A model generated the notes under the pieces. It was not told the origin of the DNA and ran no database searches. It saw nothing but the letters and a program-made list of their open reading frames with translations. Shown here in pieces: positions 8,148 to 16,341 of a stretch of 35,484 bases of DNA. The number at the start of each line of letters is the position of its first letter. Positions within the stretch are counted from its first letter, which is position 1. The stretch comes from JBBRUG01 sp038247995 (lineage in GTDB: Bacteria; Chloroflexota; Chloroflexia; Chloroflexales; Chloroflexaceae): the NCBI GenBank assembly GCA_038247995.1, contig JBBRUG010000014.1:1-35484 (forward strand), in the 5' to 3' direction. The translations under genes were made by a program, and so were the position numbers.

Positions 8148-8204
8148 ACGGTCAGTCAATCCTGTGCCTTCCGCTTGCTTCCGCCCAGCAATTGGAGCTA
8201 ACCC

Positions 8205-9230
8205 ATGCGCCTGGTTACGTTTGTGCCGCCCGATGGCCCGCCGCGCGCCGGTGTGCGCTTCGGTTCAGCCGTGATCGATCTGGCGAGCGCCGCGCCGCTC
8301 GTGTTTGAAGAAGCTGAAGATCTGCGCTGGGATCTGCTCAGTGTGCTTCAGGCCGATCAGGATGTCGTTAGTCTCGACAGCGCCGACGCGATCGTCGCTG
8401 CCGTTACTCAACTTGTCGGCGGGCCGCCTGCCGAATCGGCTACAGATTGGAATGGCGCCGCTGATGCCGGCATGTCCGGTAGCCTCTCGATTGGCGGCGC
8501 GAACATGATCTTGCCGTTGAACCAGGTGCGCTTGTTGGCGCCCCTGCCGCGCCCCGCCAGCCTGCGCGACTTTTATGCCTTTGAACAGCATGTAGCTACG
8601 GCGCGGCGGCAGCGCGGCCAGGAAATTCCTGCCGAGTGGTACCGCTTCCCGGCCTTCTATTTCTCTAATCACGGCGCGATTGTCGGCCCCGACGCCGATG
8701 TGTTTGCGCCGCGCTCGGAAGCGCTGGACTATGAATTGGAACTGGCCTGTGTGATCGGGCGCGCCGGGCGCGACATTGCGATTGAGGATGCCGCCGATTA
8801 TATCGCGGGCTATACGATTATGAACGACTGGAGCGCCCGCGACTTCCAGGCCGATGAGCGCCCAATCGGCCTTGGGCCGGCCAAAGCTAAAGATTTTGCC
8901 ACGTCGCTTGGCCCCTGGCTCGCTACCCCCGACGAAGTAGAGATCTACGCCGACGAGGACGGCCGGCTCAGCCTGACAATGGTTGCCCGCGTGAATGCCG
9001 TCGAGCGCTCGCGCGGCAATGCGGCGAGTATGTACTACACCTTTGCTGAGATGATCGCGCACGCCAGCCGCGACACGATGCTCTATCCCGGCGATGTGCT
9101 CGGCAGCGGCACCATCGGCGGCGGGTGCCTGATGGAGCAAACTGAGGGGTATGGGCCATGGCTGGTGCCTGGCGATCTGGTTGAACTTGAGATTACCGGT
9201 TTAGGCGTTTTGCGCAACACTATCGTCTGA
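8205..9230 (+). CDS. Fumarylacetoacetate hydrolase family protein
   Basis: Likely performs the last step of tyrosine breakdown, splitting fumarylacetoacetate (or a related acylpyruvate) into fumarate and acetoacetate. The 341 residues have the FAH C-terminal domain. Metal-binding acidic residues appear in DYELELACVIG and NDWSARDFQ, with the late GSGTIGGGCLME segment. It sits between hppD/kinase and hmgA, and the hmgA Shine-Dalgarno follows its stop directly. Other members of this fold act on different 2,4-diketo acids, so the exact substrate rests on context. A maleylacetoacetate isomerase is not seen in the window. Confidence 0.85.
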   Translation: MRLVTFVPPDGPPRAGVRFGSAVIDLASAAPLVFEEAEDLRWDLLSVLQADQDVVSLDSADAIVAAVTQLVGGPPAESATDWNGAADAGMSGSLSIGGANMILPLNQVRLLAPLPRPASLRDFYAFEQHVATARRQRGQEIPAEWYRFPAFYFSNHGAIVGPDADVFAPRSEALDYELELACVIGRAGRDIAIEDAADYIAGYTIMNDWSARDFQADERPIGLGPAKAKDFATSLGPWLATPDEVEIYADEDGRLSLTMVARVNAVERSRGNAASMYYTFAEMIAHASRDTMLYPGDVLGSGTIGGGCLMEQTEGYGPWLVPGDLVELEITGLGVLRNTIV

Positions 9231-9240
9231 AAGGAGGCCA

Positions 9241-10413
9241 ATGATGCCCTTCTATCACTGCCTGGGAACCATTCCAGCCAAACGGCACACGCAGTTTCGC
9301 CGGCCCGACGGCACGCTCTACAGCGAGCAAGTAATGGGCACGCGTGGTTTTAGCGGGATCGAGTCGATCGTGTACCATCACTTTCCGCCCACGGCGATCC
9401 TGCGTGTCGAAGATCTGGGCGCTGTGGCGATCCCGCTCGAAGAAGCCGGCGCGCTACGCCATCGCCATTTCCGTACCGGCTCCCTGGAGCGCCGGGGCGA
9501 TGCCGTACGCGGCCGCCAACCGTTGCTGCACAACCGTGATGTGACGCTGAGTGTCGCCCTGCCCACTCAGGCGATGCAGTTGCCCACCGGGCAGCCTTAC
9601 TGGTATCGCAACGGCGAAGGCGATGAACTGCTCTTCGTCCACGAGGGCGAGGGTCTGCTCGAAACGACGTTCGGCAGCCTGCCGTTTCGGCGCGGCGACT
9701 ATCTGGTTATTCCGATCGGCACCACCTGGCGGCTTGAGGCGGCCGGTGCATTGCGCCTGCTGGCAATCGAAGCGCGCGGCGGCAGTATCGAGCCGCCCCG
9801 GCGTTACCGCAACGAGTACGGCCAACTGATGGAGCATAGCCCTTATTGCGAGCGCGACATCCGGGCGCCGCAAACGTTGCCGGCCCATGCCGAACGCGGC
9901 GAGTTTCCCGTGCTTGTGCGGGCGCAAGGGCGTTATACGCTGCATGTGATCGATCATCATCCGCTCGATACGGTGGGCTGGGACGGGTTTTTGTACCCGT
10001 ATGCGCTCAACATCGCCGATTTTGAGCCGATCACCGGGCGGGTTCATCAGCCGCCGCCGGTGCATCAGACATTTCAGGGGCCGAATTTTGTGATCTGCTC
10101 GTTTGTGCCCCGGCTCTACGATTATCACCCGCAGGCCATCCCGGCGCCCTACAATCACTCCAATGTCGATAGCGACGAAGTGCTCTACTACGTGGAGGGC
10201 AATTTCATGTCGCGGCGCGGGATTGAGGAAGCGAGCATTAGCCTGCACCCGAGCGGGTTGCCCCACGGCCCGCACCCTGGTACGGCCGAGGCCAGCATCG
10301 GCAAAACGCGCACCGAAGAGTTGGCCGTGATGCTCGACACCTTCCATCCGCTGCAGGTTTGCCGCCCCGCCCTCGGCGTCGAAGACCCGCAATATGCGTT
10401 TAGTTGGGTGTGA
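9241..10413 (+). CDS. hmgA: Homogentisate 1,2-dioxygenase
   Basis: Fe(II) dioxygenase that opens the homogentisate ring to maleylacetoacetate. The 390-residue cupin-fold protein is shorter than the eukaryotic enzyme (about 445) but has the expected landmarks: HQTFQGPNFVICSFVPR, then His306 with Glu313 in NHSNVDSDEVLYYVEGNF, and His342/His345 in LHPSGLPHGPHPG as candidate iron ligands. A perfect AAGGAGG starts one base after the FAH stop. It is only three bases from the ATG at 9241 and six from the ATG at 9244, so the second Met may be the true start. It is the last clear enzyme of the tyrosine block. Confidence 0.92.
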   Translation: MMPFYHCLGTIPAKRHTQFRRPDGTLYSEQVMGTRGFSGIESIVYHHFPPTAILRVEDLGAVAIPLEEAGALRHRHFRTGSLERRGDAVRGRQPLLHNRDVTLSVALPTQAMQLPTGQPYWYRNGEGDELLFVHEGEGLLETTFGSLPFRRGDYLVIPIGTTWRLEAAGALRLLAIEARGGSIEPPRRYRNEYGQLMEHSPYCERDIRAPQTLPAHAERGEFPVLVRAQGRYTLHVIDHHPLDTVGWDGFLYPYALNIADFEPITGRVHQPPPVHQTFQGPNFVICSFVPRLYDYHPQAIPAPYNHSNVDSDEVLYYVEGNFMSRRGIEEASISLHPSGLPHGPHPGTAEASIGKTRTEELAVMLDTFHPLQVCRPALGVEDPQYAFSWV

Positions 10414-10433
10414 CGAGCGACCAAAGCTGGAAG

Positions 10434-10477
10434 ACCAAGGCCGCAGGCGCGCTGATTGTCTGGCCTGCGGCCCTGGT
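10434..10477 (+). terminator. 15-bp hairpin after hmgA
   Basis: Arms 10434-10448 (ACCAAGGCCGCAGGC) and 10463-10477 (GCCTGCGGCCCTGGT) pair with one mismatch around a 14-nt loop, 20 bp past hmgA. There is no T-run, but the position and strength fit the end of the tyrosine transcript, or partial read-through into the flavin reductase gene. Confidence 0.55.
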
Positions 10478-10518
10478 TGTTCGGCTGGCGTCCCGCGTTA
10501 AGCGAAATGGCAGGCTTC

Positions 10519-11154
10519 ATGGAGATCGTTCCAACCGACCTCGACCAACGCGACCTCTACAAGCTGATCATCGGCTGTGTGGTGCCGCGACCAATCGCGT
10601 GGGTCAGCACAGTTGATCCTGAGGGCCGGGCGAATCTGGCGCCGTACAGCTTCTTCAACGCCGCCGGGTCAAATCCGCCGACGCTGACGGTGGCGATGAA
10701 CTACACCTCAGCGCGACCCGATGGGCGCAAAGACTCATTGGGCAACATTCTGGCCACCGGCGAGTTTGTGGTAAACATCGTGAATGAGGAGTTGGCCGGC
10801 GCAATGAACGAAACCGCCACCGACTATCCCGCCGAGGTAGACGAGTTCGCGATGGCCGGCGTAACCCCAATGCCGAGCCGCACGGTGCAGGCGCCAAGGG
10901 TGAGTGCGGCGCCGGTGAGCTTCGAATGTGGGTTGCATACCACAGTGCCGGTTGGGGTTGGCCCCGGCAGCACCACGATTGTGATTGGGATTGTGCGCCA
11001 TATCTTTGTGCGCGACGAACTGATCAACGACCGTTACCATATCGACCTGGCTCGTTTACAACCCATCGGCCGCCTGGCCGGCAATAGCTACTGCACCGTG
11101 CGCGAGACGTTTGAACTGGTGCGGAAGGCCTATACTCAGACCAAGGGCGAATAA
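10519..11154 (+). CDS. Flavin reductase-like FMN-binding protein
   Basis: A 211-residue flavin reductase-domain protein (split-barrel, DIM6/NTAB type) that probably binds FMN. The family signature is clear at the N-terminus: YKLIIGCVVPRPIAWVSTVDPEGRANLAPYSFFNAAGSNPPTLTVAM, and later FVVNIVNEELAGAMN. I chose the ATG at 10519 because AGG lies a few bases upstream and longer starts (10456, 10507) overlap or touch the hmgA hairpin. Members act as reductase partners of monooxygenases or on unknown substrates. Its place after hmgA suggests a link to aromatic metabolism, but no partner oxygenase is seen. Confidence 0.8.
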   Translation: MEIVPTDLDQRDLYKLIIGCVVPRPIAWVSTVDPEGRANLAPYSFFNAAGSNPPTLTVAMNYTSARPDGRKDSLGNILATGEFVVNIVNEELAGAMNETATDYPAEVDEFAMAGVTPMPSRTVQAPRVSAAPVSFECGLHTTVPVGVGPGSTTIVIGIVRHIFVRDELINDRYHIDLARLQPIGRLAGNSYCTVRETFELVRKAYTQTKGE

Positions 11155-11160
11155 CCAAAG

Positions 11161-11192
11161 TTGACTGAGTGCGCCGGTGTTTATGCTATCAT
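11161..11192 (+). promoter_or_regulatory. Promoter of the ABC permease gene
   Basis: An extended -10, TGC-TATCAT (11184-11192), lies 35 bp upstream of the permease ATG. A TTGACT hexamer (11161-11166) is 20 bp away, too far for an ideal -35, so the extended -10 probably carries the activity. Confidence 0.45.
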
Positions 11193-11227
11193 ATGCCCCA
11201 CAACGTGCTTGACCGAAAGGATGTCTC

Positions 11228-12478
11228 ATGCCGGAGCGCCGCCGTGGCGTAACACGTCGCCAGGTTATTGCCGGATTTTTTGTTGGGCTTGGCCTCTTGT
11301 TACTATTGGCGTATGTGCCCGAGTTAGGCGCCGCTGAGCCGGTTACGACCCGACTGGCGTTTGCTTTGCCGAATCTGGTGCTTGCCGTGCCGACGGCGAT
11401 TACCTTAACCCTGATCGGCGCCCTCTTTCTGATCGCCGGCATCCTGGGCTTCATCGTGCGCTTTGCGCGTGAATCGACCTGGTTGCTCTGGGCAAGTGGG
11501 GTGCTGATCATCCCGGCGATTCTGGTCTGGTCGGCTGCCGGGAAGCAGACGAACGTCACCTCGCTATTTGCCGAGTCGCTGCGGCTCTCAACACCGATTG
11601 TGTTGGGCGCCATGGCTGGGATCTGGGCCGAACGCTCCGGAGTGATCAACATTGCCATCGAGGGCATGATGCTTACCGGAGCAGCATTCGGTTTTGCCGC
11701 ATTTGCATTTACTGGAAATGTCTGGTTTGGCGTTTTTGCTGCTGTTGCGCTTGGTGGCTTAATCTCGCTCTTGCACGGCCTGCTCTCGATCACCTTCCGC
11801 ACCGACCAGATTATTAGCGGTACGGTGATCAACATTCTGGCGATTGGTGTGACGGGCTACCTGCGCCGCCAATTCCTGGTTGATCAAGGCGGCGGGCGGG
11901 TTACGCTGCCGGTAATCGAATTGCCGTTCTTAAAGGATATTCCGGTTCTGGGCCCGGTGATCTTCAGCGGCAAACCGATCTTCTACAGCATGCTGGCAGC
12001 CGTCGTGATCACGTACATCATGCTCTTTTATACGCGCTGGGGTTTGCGTACGCGTGCTGTCGGCGAGAACCCTAAGGCTGCCGATACGGTAGGCATCAAT
12101 GTAAACCGCATGCGCTACTTCAGCGTTATGATCAGTGGCATGATCGCCGGCCTGGGCGGCGCATGGTTTTCGTTGGAAACTGTCGGTAATTTCGATGATG
12201 GCATGACGGCCGGCAAAGGCTTTATCGCGCTTGCGGCGATGATTTTCGGTAAGTGGATGCCGTTTGGCGCGTTTGCCGGGGCACTGCTGTTTGGCTTTGC
12301 TGAAGCGCTGGGGATTCGCTTCCAGATCTTGAATGTGGAGATCGCCGGCGCGCCGGTGCCCACGCAATTCTTGCAGATCCTGCCCTATGTGCTGACAATG
12401 GTTGTGCTCGCCGGCCTGATTGGGCGCGCAATTGCTCCCGCGGCTGTTGGCAAGCCGTACCCGTACGAGAAGCAGTGA
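11228..12478 (+). CDS. ABC transporter permease, BMP/nucleoside family
   Basis: Integral membrane permease of 416 residues with about ten hydrophobic segments. It resembles the COG1079/NupQ branch, which takes up nucleosides or related solutes with a BMP-type lipoprotein. Diagnostic stretches are the LSTPIVLGAMAGIWAERSGVINIAIEGMML block (about 116-145), RTDQIISGTVINILA and GLRTRAVGENPKAADTVGINVNRMRY. These operons usually also encode the binding protein, a double ATPase and a second permease. None is present on either side here, so it is an orphan in this window. The first ~70 residues add an extra hydrophobic pair before the family core. Confidence 0.85.
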   Translation: MPERRRGVTRRQVIAGFFVGLGLLLLLAYVPELGAAEPVTTRLAFALPNLVLAVPTAITLTLIGALFLIAGILGFIVRFARESTWLLWASGVLIIPAILVWSAAGKQTNVTSLFAESLRLSTPIVLGAMAGIWAERSGVINIAIEGMMLTGAAFGFAAFAFTGNVWFGVFAAVALGGLISLLHGLLSITFRTDQIISGTVINILAIGVTGYLRRQFLVDQGGGRVTLPVIELPFLKDIPVLGPVIFSGKPIFYSMLAAVVITYIMLFYTRWGLRTRAVGENPKAADTVGINVNRMRYFSVMISGMIAGLGGAWFSLETVGNFDDGMTAGKGFIALAAMIFGKWMPFGAFAGALLFGFAEALGIRFQILNVEIAGAPVPTQFLQILPYVLTMVVLAGLIGRAIAPAAVGKPYPYEKQ

Positions 12479-12489
12479 GGTTCAAGCGT

Positions 12490-12510
12490 CCAGGAGTCAG
12501 GAGCCAGGAG
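12490..12510 (+). repeat. Heptamer tandem array (CCAGGAG type), 3 units
   Basis: Three units in a row: CCAGGAG, TCAGGAG, CCAGGAG, just after the permease stop. The same heptamer, on the opposite strand, recurs inside a coding sequence at 31074-31108. Confidence 0.7.
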
Positions 12511-12539
12511 GGCGCTGGGCCGCTCATGAATTACTAATG

Positions 12540-12572
12540 CAACAGCGCGGAGGATCTTCCTCCGCGCTGTTG
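12540..12572. terminator. Perfect 15-bp hairpin between permease and UPF0158-like gene
   Basis: CAACAGCGCGGAGGA (12540-12554), loop TCT, and TCCTCCGCGCTGTTG (12558-12572) form a perfect stem between convergent genes. There is no long T-run. It could end transcripts from both sides. Confidence 0.65.
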
Positions 12573-12625
12573 TGTGTTGATTACATGCGTGCTTCGGCAC
12601 GTTTGGCTTGCCGACGCGGCGCTTG

Positions 12626-12877
12626 TTACAGCCCCTCAGCTTCCAACCAACCCTGGACATCGGCCTCACTGGGCGCCGGATTGCCGCCAGGAATGTAGCG
12701 GAACCGATCGCCATAGCCTTCCATCACCATATTGCGCAACTCTTCGGCTTCCGGGCTTGCTTCCGTGTCGGGCACGCGCATGACCTGGCCTGTATCCAGA
12801 TCCAGGTAGAAACTACAGGCAGGGTCGGTCTCGGCCAGCGCGGTACGAATTGCATCTCGATTGTAGCTGACTGCCAC
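12626..12877 (-). CDS. Small UPF0158-like protein
   Basis: An 83-residue acidic protein with the look of the UPF0158 family: a short N-terminal helix (YNRDAIRTALAET), the motif FYLDLDTGQVMRV, and a later RFRYIPG. The function of the family is unknown. I chose the GTG at 12877 because GGAGG lies five bases upstream. The open frame runs on to 13168 but would then overlap the oppositely oriented sigma factor gene. It is transcribed away from the sigma operon and towards the permease. Confidence 0.6.
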   Translation of the reverse strand: MAVSYNRDAIRTALAETDPACSFYLDLDTGQVMRVPDTEASPEAEELRNMVMEGYGDRFRYIPGGNPAPSEADVQGWLEAEGL

Positions 12878-13071
12878 AGCGACCTCCAGGACGACCGAGG
12901 CGCTCAGCTGGCCTCGGGTAAGCACTCCTTCCCTGATGGTACACGAACCTGCGTAGTTCTGCAAGTGAACTTCTCGTAAGACACAGCCATCTTGGGGGAT
13001 GCATAATTGGGCAAAATCGTGTAACCTTGGCAGTAGTGGGTGCGTATAGATCTGTAAGTGGAGCGGGAGCG

Positions 13072-13653
13072 ATGGAGCAGTTGGCCGAAGAGGCCCAACT
13101 TGTACGGCGTGCCTGTGCAGGTGATCAGTCCGCATTCGGGGTTTTGGTCGAGCGCTATAGCGGCGCAATCTATAACCAGGCCTATCGAATGCTCGGTGAC
13201 GCTCATGAGGCGGAGGATGCTGTCCAGGAAGTCTTCTTGCGGGCGTTTCGACGCCTGGACAGCTATGACCCGGAACGGCGTTTCATTACCTGGTTGCTGA
13301 CAATCGGGTCGAATTTTTGCATCGACCGGATTAGGCGCCGTCGGCATACATGGCTTACGCTCGACGATGTAGCGTTCTGGCTGCCGAGCACCGATATCGG
13401 CCCTGAGCGGAGCGCCTTACGGAGCGAGCGGCGTGATCTGGTGCAGCGCGCCTTGCAAAAACTCCCCGAAGGCTACCGCAGTGTGACGGTGCTGCGTTAT
13501 TGGCATGATCTCTCGTATCAGGAGATCGCAACGGCATTGAGCCTCACTGAAGCAACTGTTAAGACGCGCCTGCATCGGGCGCGCAAGATGCTGCTTGATG
13601 CACTTGGTGATGATGGAGTGACGGTATGGGACGCAGAGACGACTCCGAGCTGA
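13072..13653 (+). CDS. ECF-type RNA polymerase sigma factor
   Basis: A 193-residue extracytoplasmic-function sigma factor. Region 2 runs from about 10 to 85 (FGVLVERYSGAIYNQAYRMLGDAHEAEDAVQEVFLRAFRRL, then FITWLLTIGSNFCIDRIRRRR). Region 4 runs from about 125 to 180 (LQKLPEGYRSVTVLRYWHDLSYQEIATALSLTEATVKTRLHRARKML). The ATG at 13072 has GGAG eight bases upstream. Its last 28 bases overlap the next gene, a small membrane protein that is probably its anti-sigma factor, which suggests translational coupling. The stimulus is not evident; a cell-envelope signal is likely from the neighbours. Confidence 0.93.
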   Translation: MEQLAEEAQLVRRACAGDQSAFGVLVERYSGAIYNQAYRMLGDAHEAEDAVQEVFLRAFRRLDSYDPERRFITWLLTIGSNFCIDRIRRRRHTWLTLDDVAFWLPSTDIGPERSALRSERRDLVQRALQKLPEGYRSVTVLRYWHDLSYQEIATALSLTEATVKTRLHRARKMLLDALGDDGVTVWDAETTPS

Positions 13654-14096
13654 GTCTAGATAATCTTGATCTTGCCGACGATGAAGCCGCTGTGCGGCAG
13701 GCCCTGGCGCCCTGGGGCGAGCCTGCCCAGGCGCCGCCGCCGCCGGCTATTGCGGCGCGTGTGCAAGCGGCTCTGGTTGAAGGTCGGCCCGTGCGCGACC
13801 GGCCACGTCGGCCGCGTTGGTCGTTGGCCTGGGTTCTAACGGCCTTGCTGACGCCATTGGTGTTGCTGGGCGCCTGGGGTGTCTTTCTCGATAGCGCAGG
13901 CCCGGCCAGCCTCCTGGGCGATCCGGCCGGTGGCCTGGGCCGGTTTGTGCTGATGCTGACCTTGGCCGCCAAGCCGCTGCTGAATGCCCTCTTGCTGACC
14001 GGCCCGATCTTGTTGGCGCTCACGCTCGGCGCATCGGCGGCGGCATGGCTCTGGTGGCGTACGGTGCGCGGTGGCGCTGTGGAGGCACGCTCATGA
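13626..14096 (+). CDS. Putative membrane anti-sigma factor
   Basis: A 156-residue protein with an acidic, probably cytoplasmic N-terminus (about 1-60) rich in Asp/Glu then Pro, followed by a hydrophobic helix (about 68-88) and further membrane segments (about 105-145). No zinc-binding HxxxCxxC motif is seen, so it is not a canonical ZAS-type anti-sigma factor. The call rests on its overlap with the ECF sigma gene and its topology. It shares an ATGA overlap with the following gene. Confidence 0.6.
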   Translation: MGRRDDSELSLDNLDLADDEAAVRQALAPWGEPAQAPPPPAIAARVQAALVEGRPVRDRPRRPRWSLAWVLTALLTPLVLLGAWGVFLDSAGPASLLGDPAGGLGRFVLMLTLAAKPLLNALLLTGPILLALTLGASAAAWLWWRTVRGGAVEARS

Positions 14097-14998
14097 ACGT
14101 GCGGCTGCTGACGCTTGCCTTGGGTTTTGCGCTCTTTTTTGCCTGCGTTCCCCGCCCGGCGTACGCGCAGACGGCGGCCCTCGTCGTTGCCGCCGATGAG
14201 CGCGTAGTTGGTGATCTGGCCACAATCGGGCGGCCGATTGTGGTGGCCGGCCTTGTCGAGGGTGATGTGACGAGTTGGAGCGGCGCGATCCGGATCAGCG
14301 GGACGGTGTTAGGCGATGTGGTGAGTTATGCCGGCTCAGTAACCCTGGGGCCGGGCGCCGATGTGCGCGGCAGTGTGCTGGCAGTCGGCGGCGCTGTGAC
14401 GCGTGAAGATGCGGCGCTGGTGGCAGGGCAGGTGCTTGGCGGCGAGCCGGTGGCGGGCGGACGTGTGCTGAGTAGCGTATTTGCGATCTTTCAGCCGGAA
14501 TTGGCCGAGAGCGATCTGCCGCGCCCGCTCGTGAGTGGGATGTTAGCTCTGACGGCGCTATTGCTGATGGTCGCCTGTGCGGCGGTCTGGCCGCGCCGGA
14601 CAATGGGCGTGAGTCTGGCCTTACGCCACGCGCCGCGCGCTGCGGCGAGCCTCGGTGTGGTCAGCGCCCTGCTGTTCGGCGCACTGACCCTCTTGTTCAC
14701 CGCATTTCTGGCCCTCAGCCTAATCGGGTTGCCGCTCATTCTGCCGTTGCTACTGCTCGTCCAGGCGCCGTTCCTGGTTGGCCTCACGGGTGTGGCCCGC
14801 CTGCTCGGTGAGCGCCTTGGCGGGCGGGCCTGGTCGTCGGCTGCGATTGTTGCCCTAGGCGCCCTGCTGATCCTGATCCCACTGGCTTTGCTGGGGATCA
14901 GCGCGCCGATCTGGAGTACAGCCTTGTTCTACACCCTCGCCAGCCTCGGTTTAGGCGCCGCGATTCTTAGCCGGGGCGGCGCCTATAGCGTTCAATAA
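14093..14998 (+). CDS. Bactofilin-like repeat protein with membrane domain
   Basis: A 301-residue protein with a signal peptide (NVRLLTLALGFALFFACVPRPAYAQ), a region of about 110 residues of short beta-helix-like turns (RVVGDLATIGRPIVVAGLVEGDV, ISGTVLGDVVSYAGSVTLGPGADVRGSV) as in bactofilins/polymer-forming proteins, and then about four transmembrane helices (150-300). The repeat domain would sit outside the membrane. The ATG at 14093 overlaps the stop of the previous gene (ATGA) and follows GGAGG by seven bases. It is a likely target or partner of the sigma/anti-sigma pair. Confidence 0.7.
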   Translation: MNVRLLTLALGFALFFACVPRPAYAQTAALVVAADERVVGDLATIGRPIVVAGLVEGDVTSWSGAIRISGTVLGDVVSYAGSVTLGPGADVRGSVLAVGGAVTREDAALVAGQVLGGEPVAGGRVLSSVFAIFQPELAESDLPRPLVSGMLALTALLLMVACAAVWPRRTMGVSLALRHAPRAAASLGVVSALLFGALTLLFTAFLALSLIGLPLILPLLLLVQAPFLVGLTGVARLLGERLGGRAWSSAAIVALGALLILIPLALLGISAPIWSTALFYTLASLGLGAAILSRGGAYSVQ

Positions 14999-15058
14999 AA
15001 AGGCCCCATGTAAAAGGCAAACGGGCGACATCGCTCTTTGCGTTTCACTGGGCCTTTT
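14997..15058. terminator. Bidirectional terminator
   Basis: AAAAAGGCCC (14997-15006) pairs with GGGCCTTTT (15050-15058), closing a region with a smaller inner pairing (AAACG/CGTTT). The A- and T-runs on both flanks suit convergent transcripts. The right arm lies in the last codons of the HtrA-type gene, and the left begins in the preceding stop codon. Confidence 0.65.
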
Positions 15059-16013
15059 GCATTGGTTGCAGACTCACACTTCGCTTGCGGCCTTCGCGCA
15101 GGAAGCTAACCCGCCAGAGGGAGCGTTCGCGCAGGCTCTGGACAACTTTGCGCAGCGCATCAACACTTTCTACCGGATGGTCTTCGATAGTGAGTAACAC
15201 GTCGCCTCCGCGCAGGCTCGCCTTTTCGGCGGCGCTATTCGGCGCAACCTCCAGCAGCAATACCCCGGCGCGCTGTTGTAACTGATTGGCCTGAGCGATA
15301 TCGGCGTCGATGGTTGTGTCGAGCCCACTAATACCTAGTGCACCGCCGCGGATCGCCGCCCGGTGCGCGTCGGTGATCCGCGCAATGACGGCATAGGCCG
15401 TCGCTGTCGGCACCACAAAGCCTAGCCCCTGCCCCCACGGCACAATCGCCGTTGTAATCCCAACTACTCGTCCCTGCGTATCGGCGAGCGGCCCACCCGA
15501 GTTGCCGGGGTTGATTGGTGTGTCGGTCTGGATCAGTTGCTCCAACTGCTGGCCGGGGCCGGTGGGCAATGAACGGTTGAGCGCACTGACAACGCCCGCC
15601 GTTACGGTAAAATCCAAACCAAAGGGATTGCCGATTGCAATCACGAGTTGGCCGATCCGCAGTTGGGCGGCGCTCAGTTGAGCTACCGGCAGCCCGGTGG
15701 CGGCAACCCGTAATACGGCCAGATCGTTACCCGGCTCGCTGCCGAGCACGCCCGCCGGCATTCGGCGGCCATCAGGCAGGCTGACCAGCACCCGCGACGC
15801 GCCCGCCACAACGTGTGCATTCGTTAAAATATGGCCGTCGCTGGAATAAATCACGCCCGACCCGAGACCTTCTTGCGGACCACGGCGGCCATCAGGGCGG
15901 CGCCCGCCGCGCCCGGTTTCAATTTTGACGACCGCCGGCCCGACTCGTTCGGCGGCGGTATTGATCGCCTGTGAATAGGCGTCAAGCGCTATGGCTTCAT
16001 CTACGCTGCTCAT
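15045..16013 (-). CDS. HtrA/DegP-type serine protease with PDZ domain
   Basis: An S1C-family protease of 322 residues. The triad is His67 (TNAHVV), Asp97 (GNDLAVLRV) and Ser172 (GNSGGPL). One C-terminal PDZ domain (about 220-320) contains APNSAAEKASLRGGDVLLTIEDHPV. Unlike most family members it has no signal peptide or membrane anchor, so it may work in the cytoplasm, or a targeting segment may be missing. I chose the ATG at 16013 because AAGGA lies seven bases upstream; an in-frame GTG at 16028 is the alternative. It converges on the sigma operon. Confidence 0.88.
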   Translation of the reverse strand: MSSVDEAIALDAYSQAINTAAERVGPAVVKIETGRGGRRPDGRRGPQEGLGSGVIYSSDGHILTNAHVVAGASRVLVSLPDGRRMPAGVLGSEPGNDLAVLRVAATGLPVAQLSAAQLRIGQLVIAIGNPFGLDFTVTAGVVSALNRSLPTGPGQQLEQLIQTDTPINPGNSGGPLADTQGRVVGITTAIVPWGQGLGFVVPTATAYAVIARITDAHRAAIRGGALGISGLDTTIDADIAQANQLQQRAGVLLLEVAPNSAAEKASLRGGDVLLTIEDHPVESVDALRKVVQSLRERSLWRVSFLREGRKRSVSLQPMQKAQ

Positions 16014-16144
16014 CTGCTTATCCTTCACCTAAGGCAGTGGGCACATCCACTGCGCCCCTTGTGGGCGTGCGGCGAGTCGCCCCACGCCAAGCGGACGGCT
16101 CAATCGTTATGCTCGCCGCTGTAAGGTAATGATTTGTGCTGTGA

Positions 16145-16150
16145 AGTATA
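16145..16150 (-). promoter_or_regulatory. Possible promoter of the HtrA-type gene
   Basis: TATACT on the minus strand, 132 bp upstream of the ATG, within the A/T-richer part of the 443-bp gap. No clear -35 is seen. Confidence 0.3.
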
Positions 16151-16326
16151 GGCGTTGATTACAGCGTTGTCTATTAGATTGGTATTAGATGTAATTATGT
16201 AATCAGAGGTTTTTGGATTTAGGTCTGCCGGGTGACCGCCGGAATAGGTATCGGCGCTGATCCCGCTAAGTCAAACGGCTTAGATGCGAATCATTCCTCC
16301 AGATGATGCTCAGATGGCACGCAGAT

Positions 16327-16335
16327 TGCTATACT
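16327..16335 (+). promoter_or_regulatory. Extended -10 promoter in gene-free gap
   Basis: TGC-TATACT, identical in nine bases to the trpG promoter element at 4559-4567. It faces away from the HtrA-type gene and towards the convergent 3' end of pyrE, so no protein gene explains it. Confidence 0.55.
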
Positions 16336-16341
16336 AGTTGC

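Noticed and set aside
12878..13168. N-terminal extension of the UPF0158-like gene
   Set aside because: It would overlap the oppositely oriented sigma factor gene, while a GTG with GGAGG gives a compact family-length protein.
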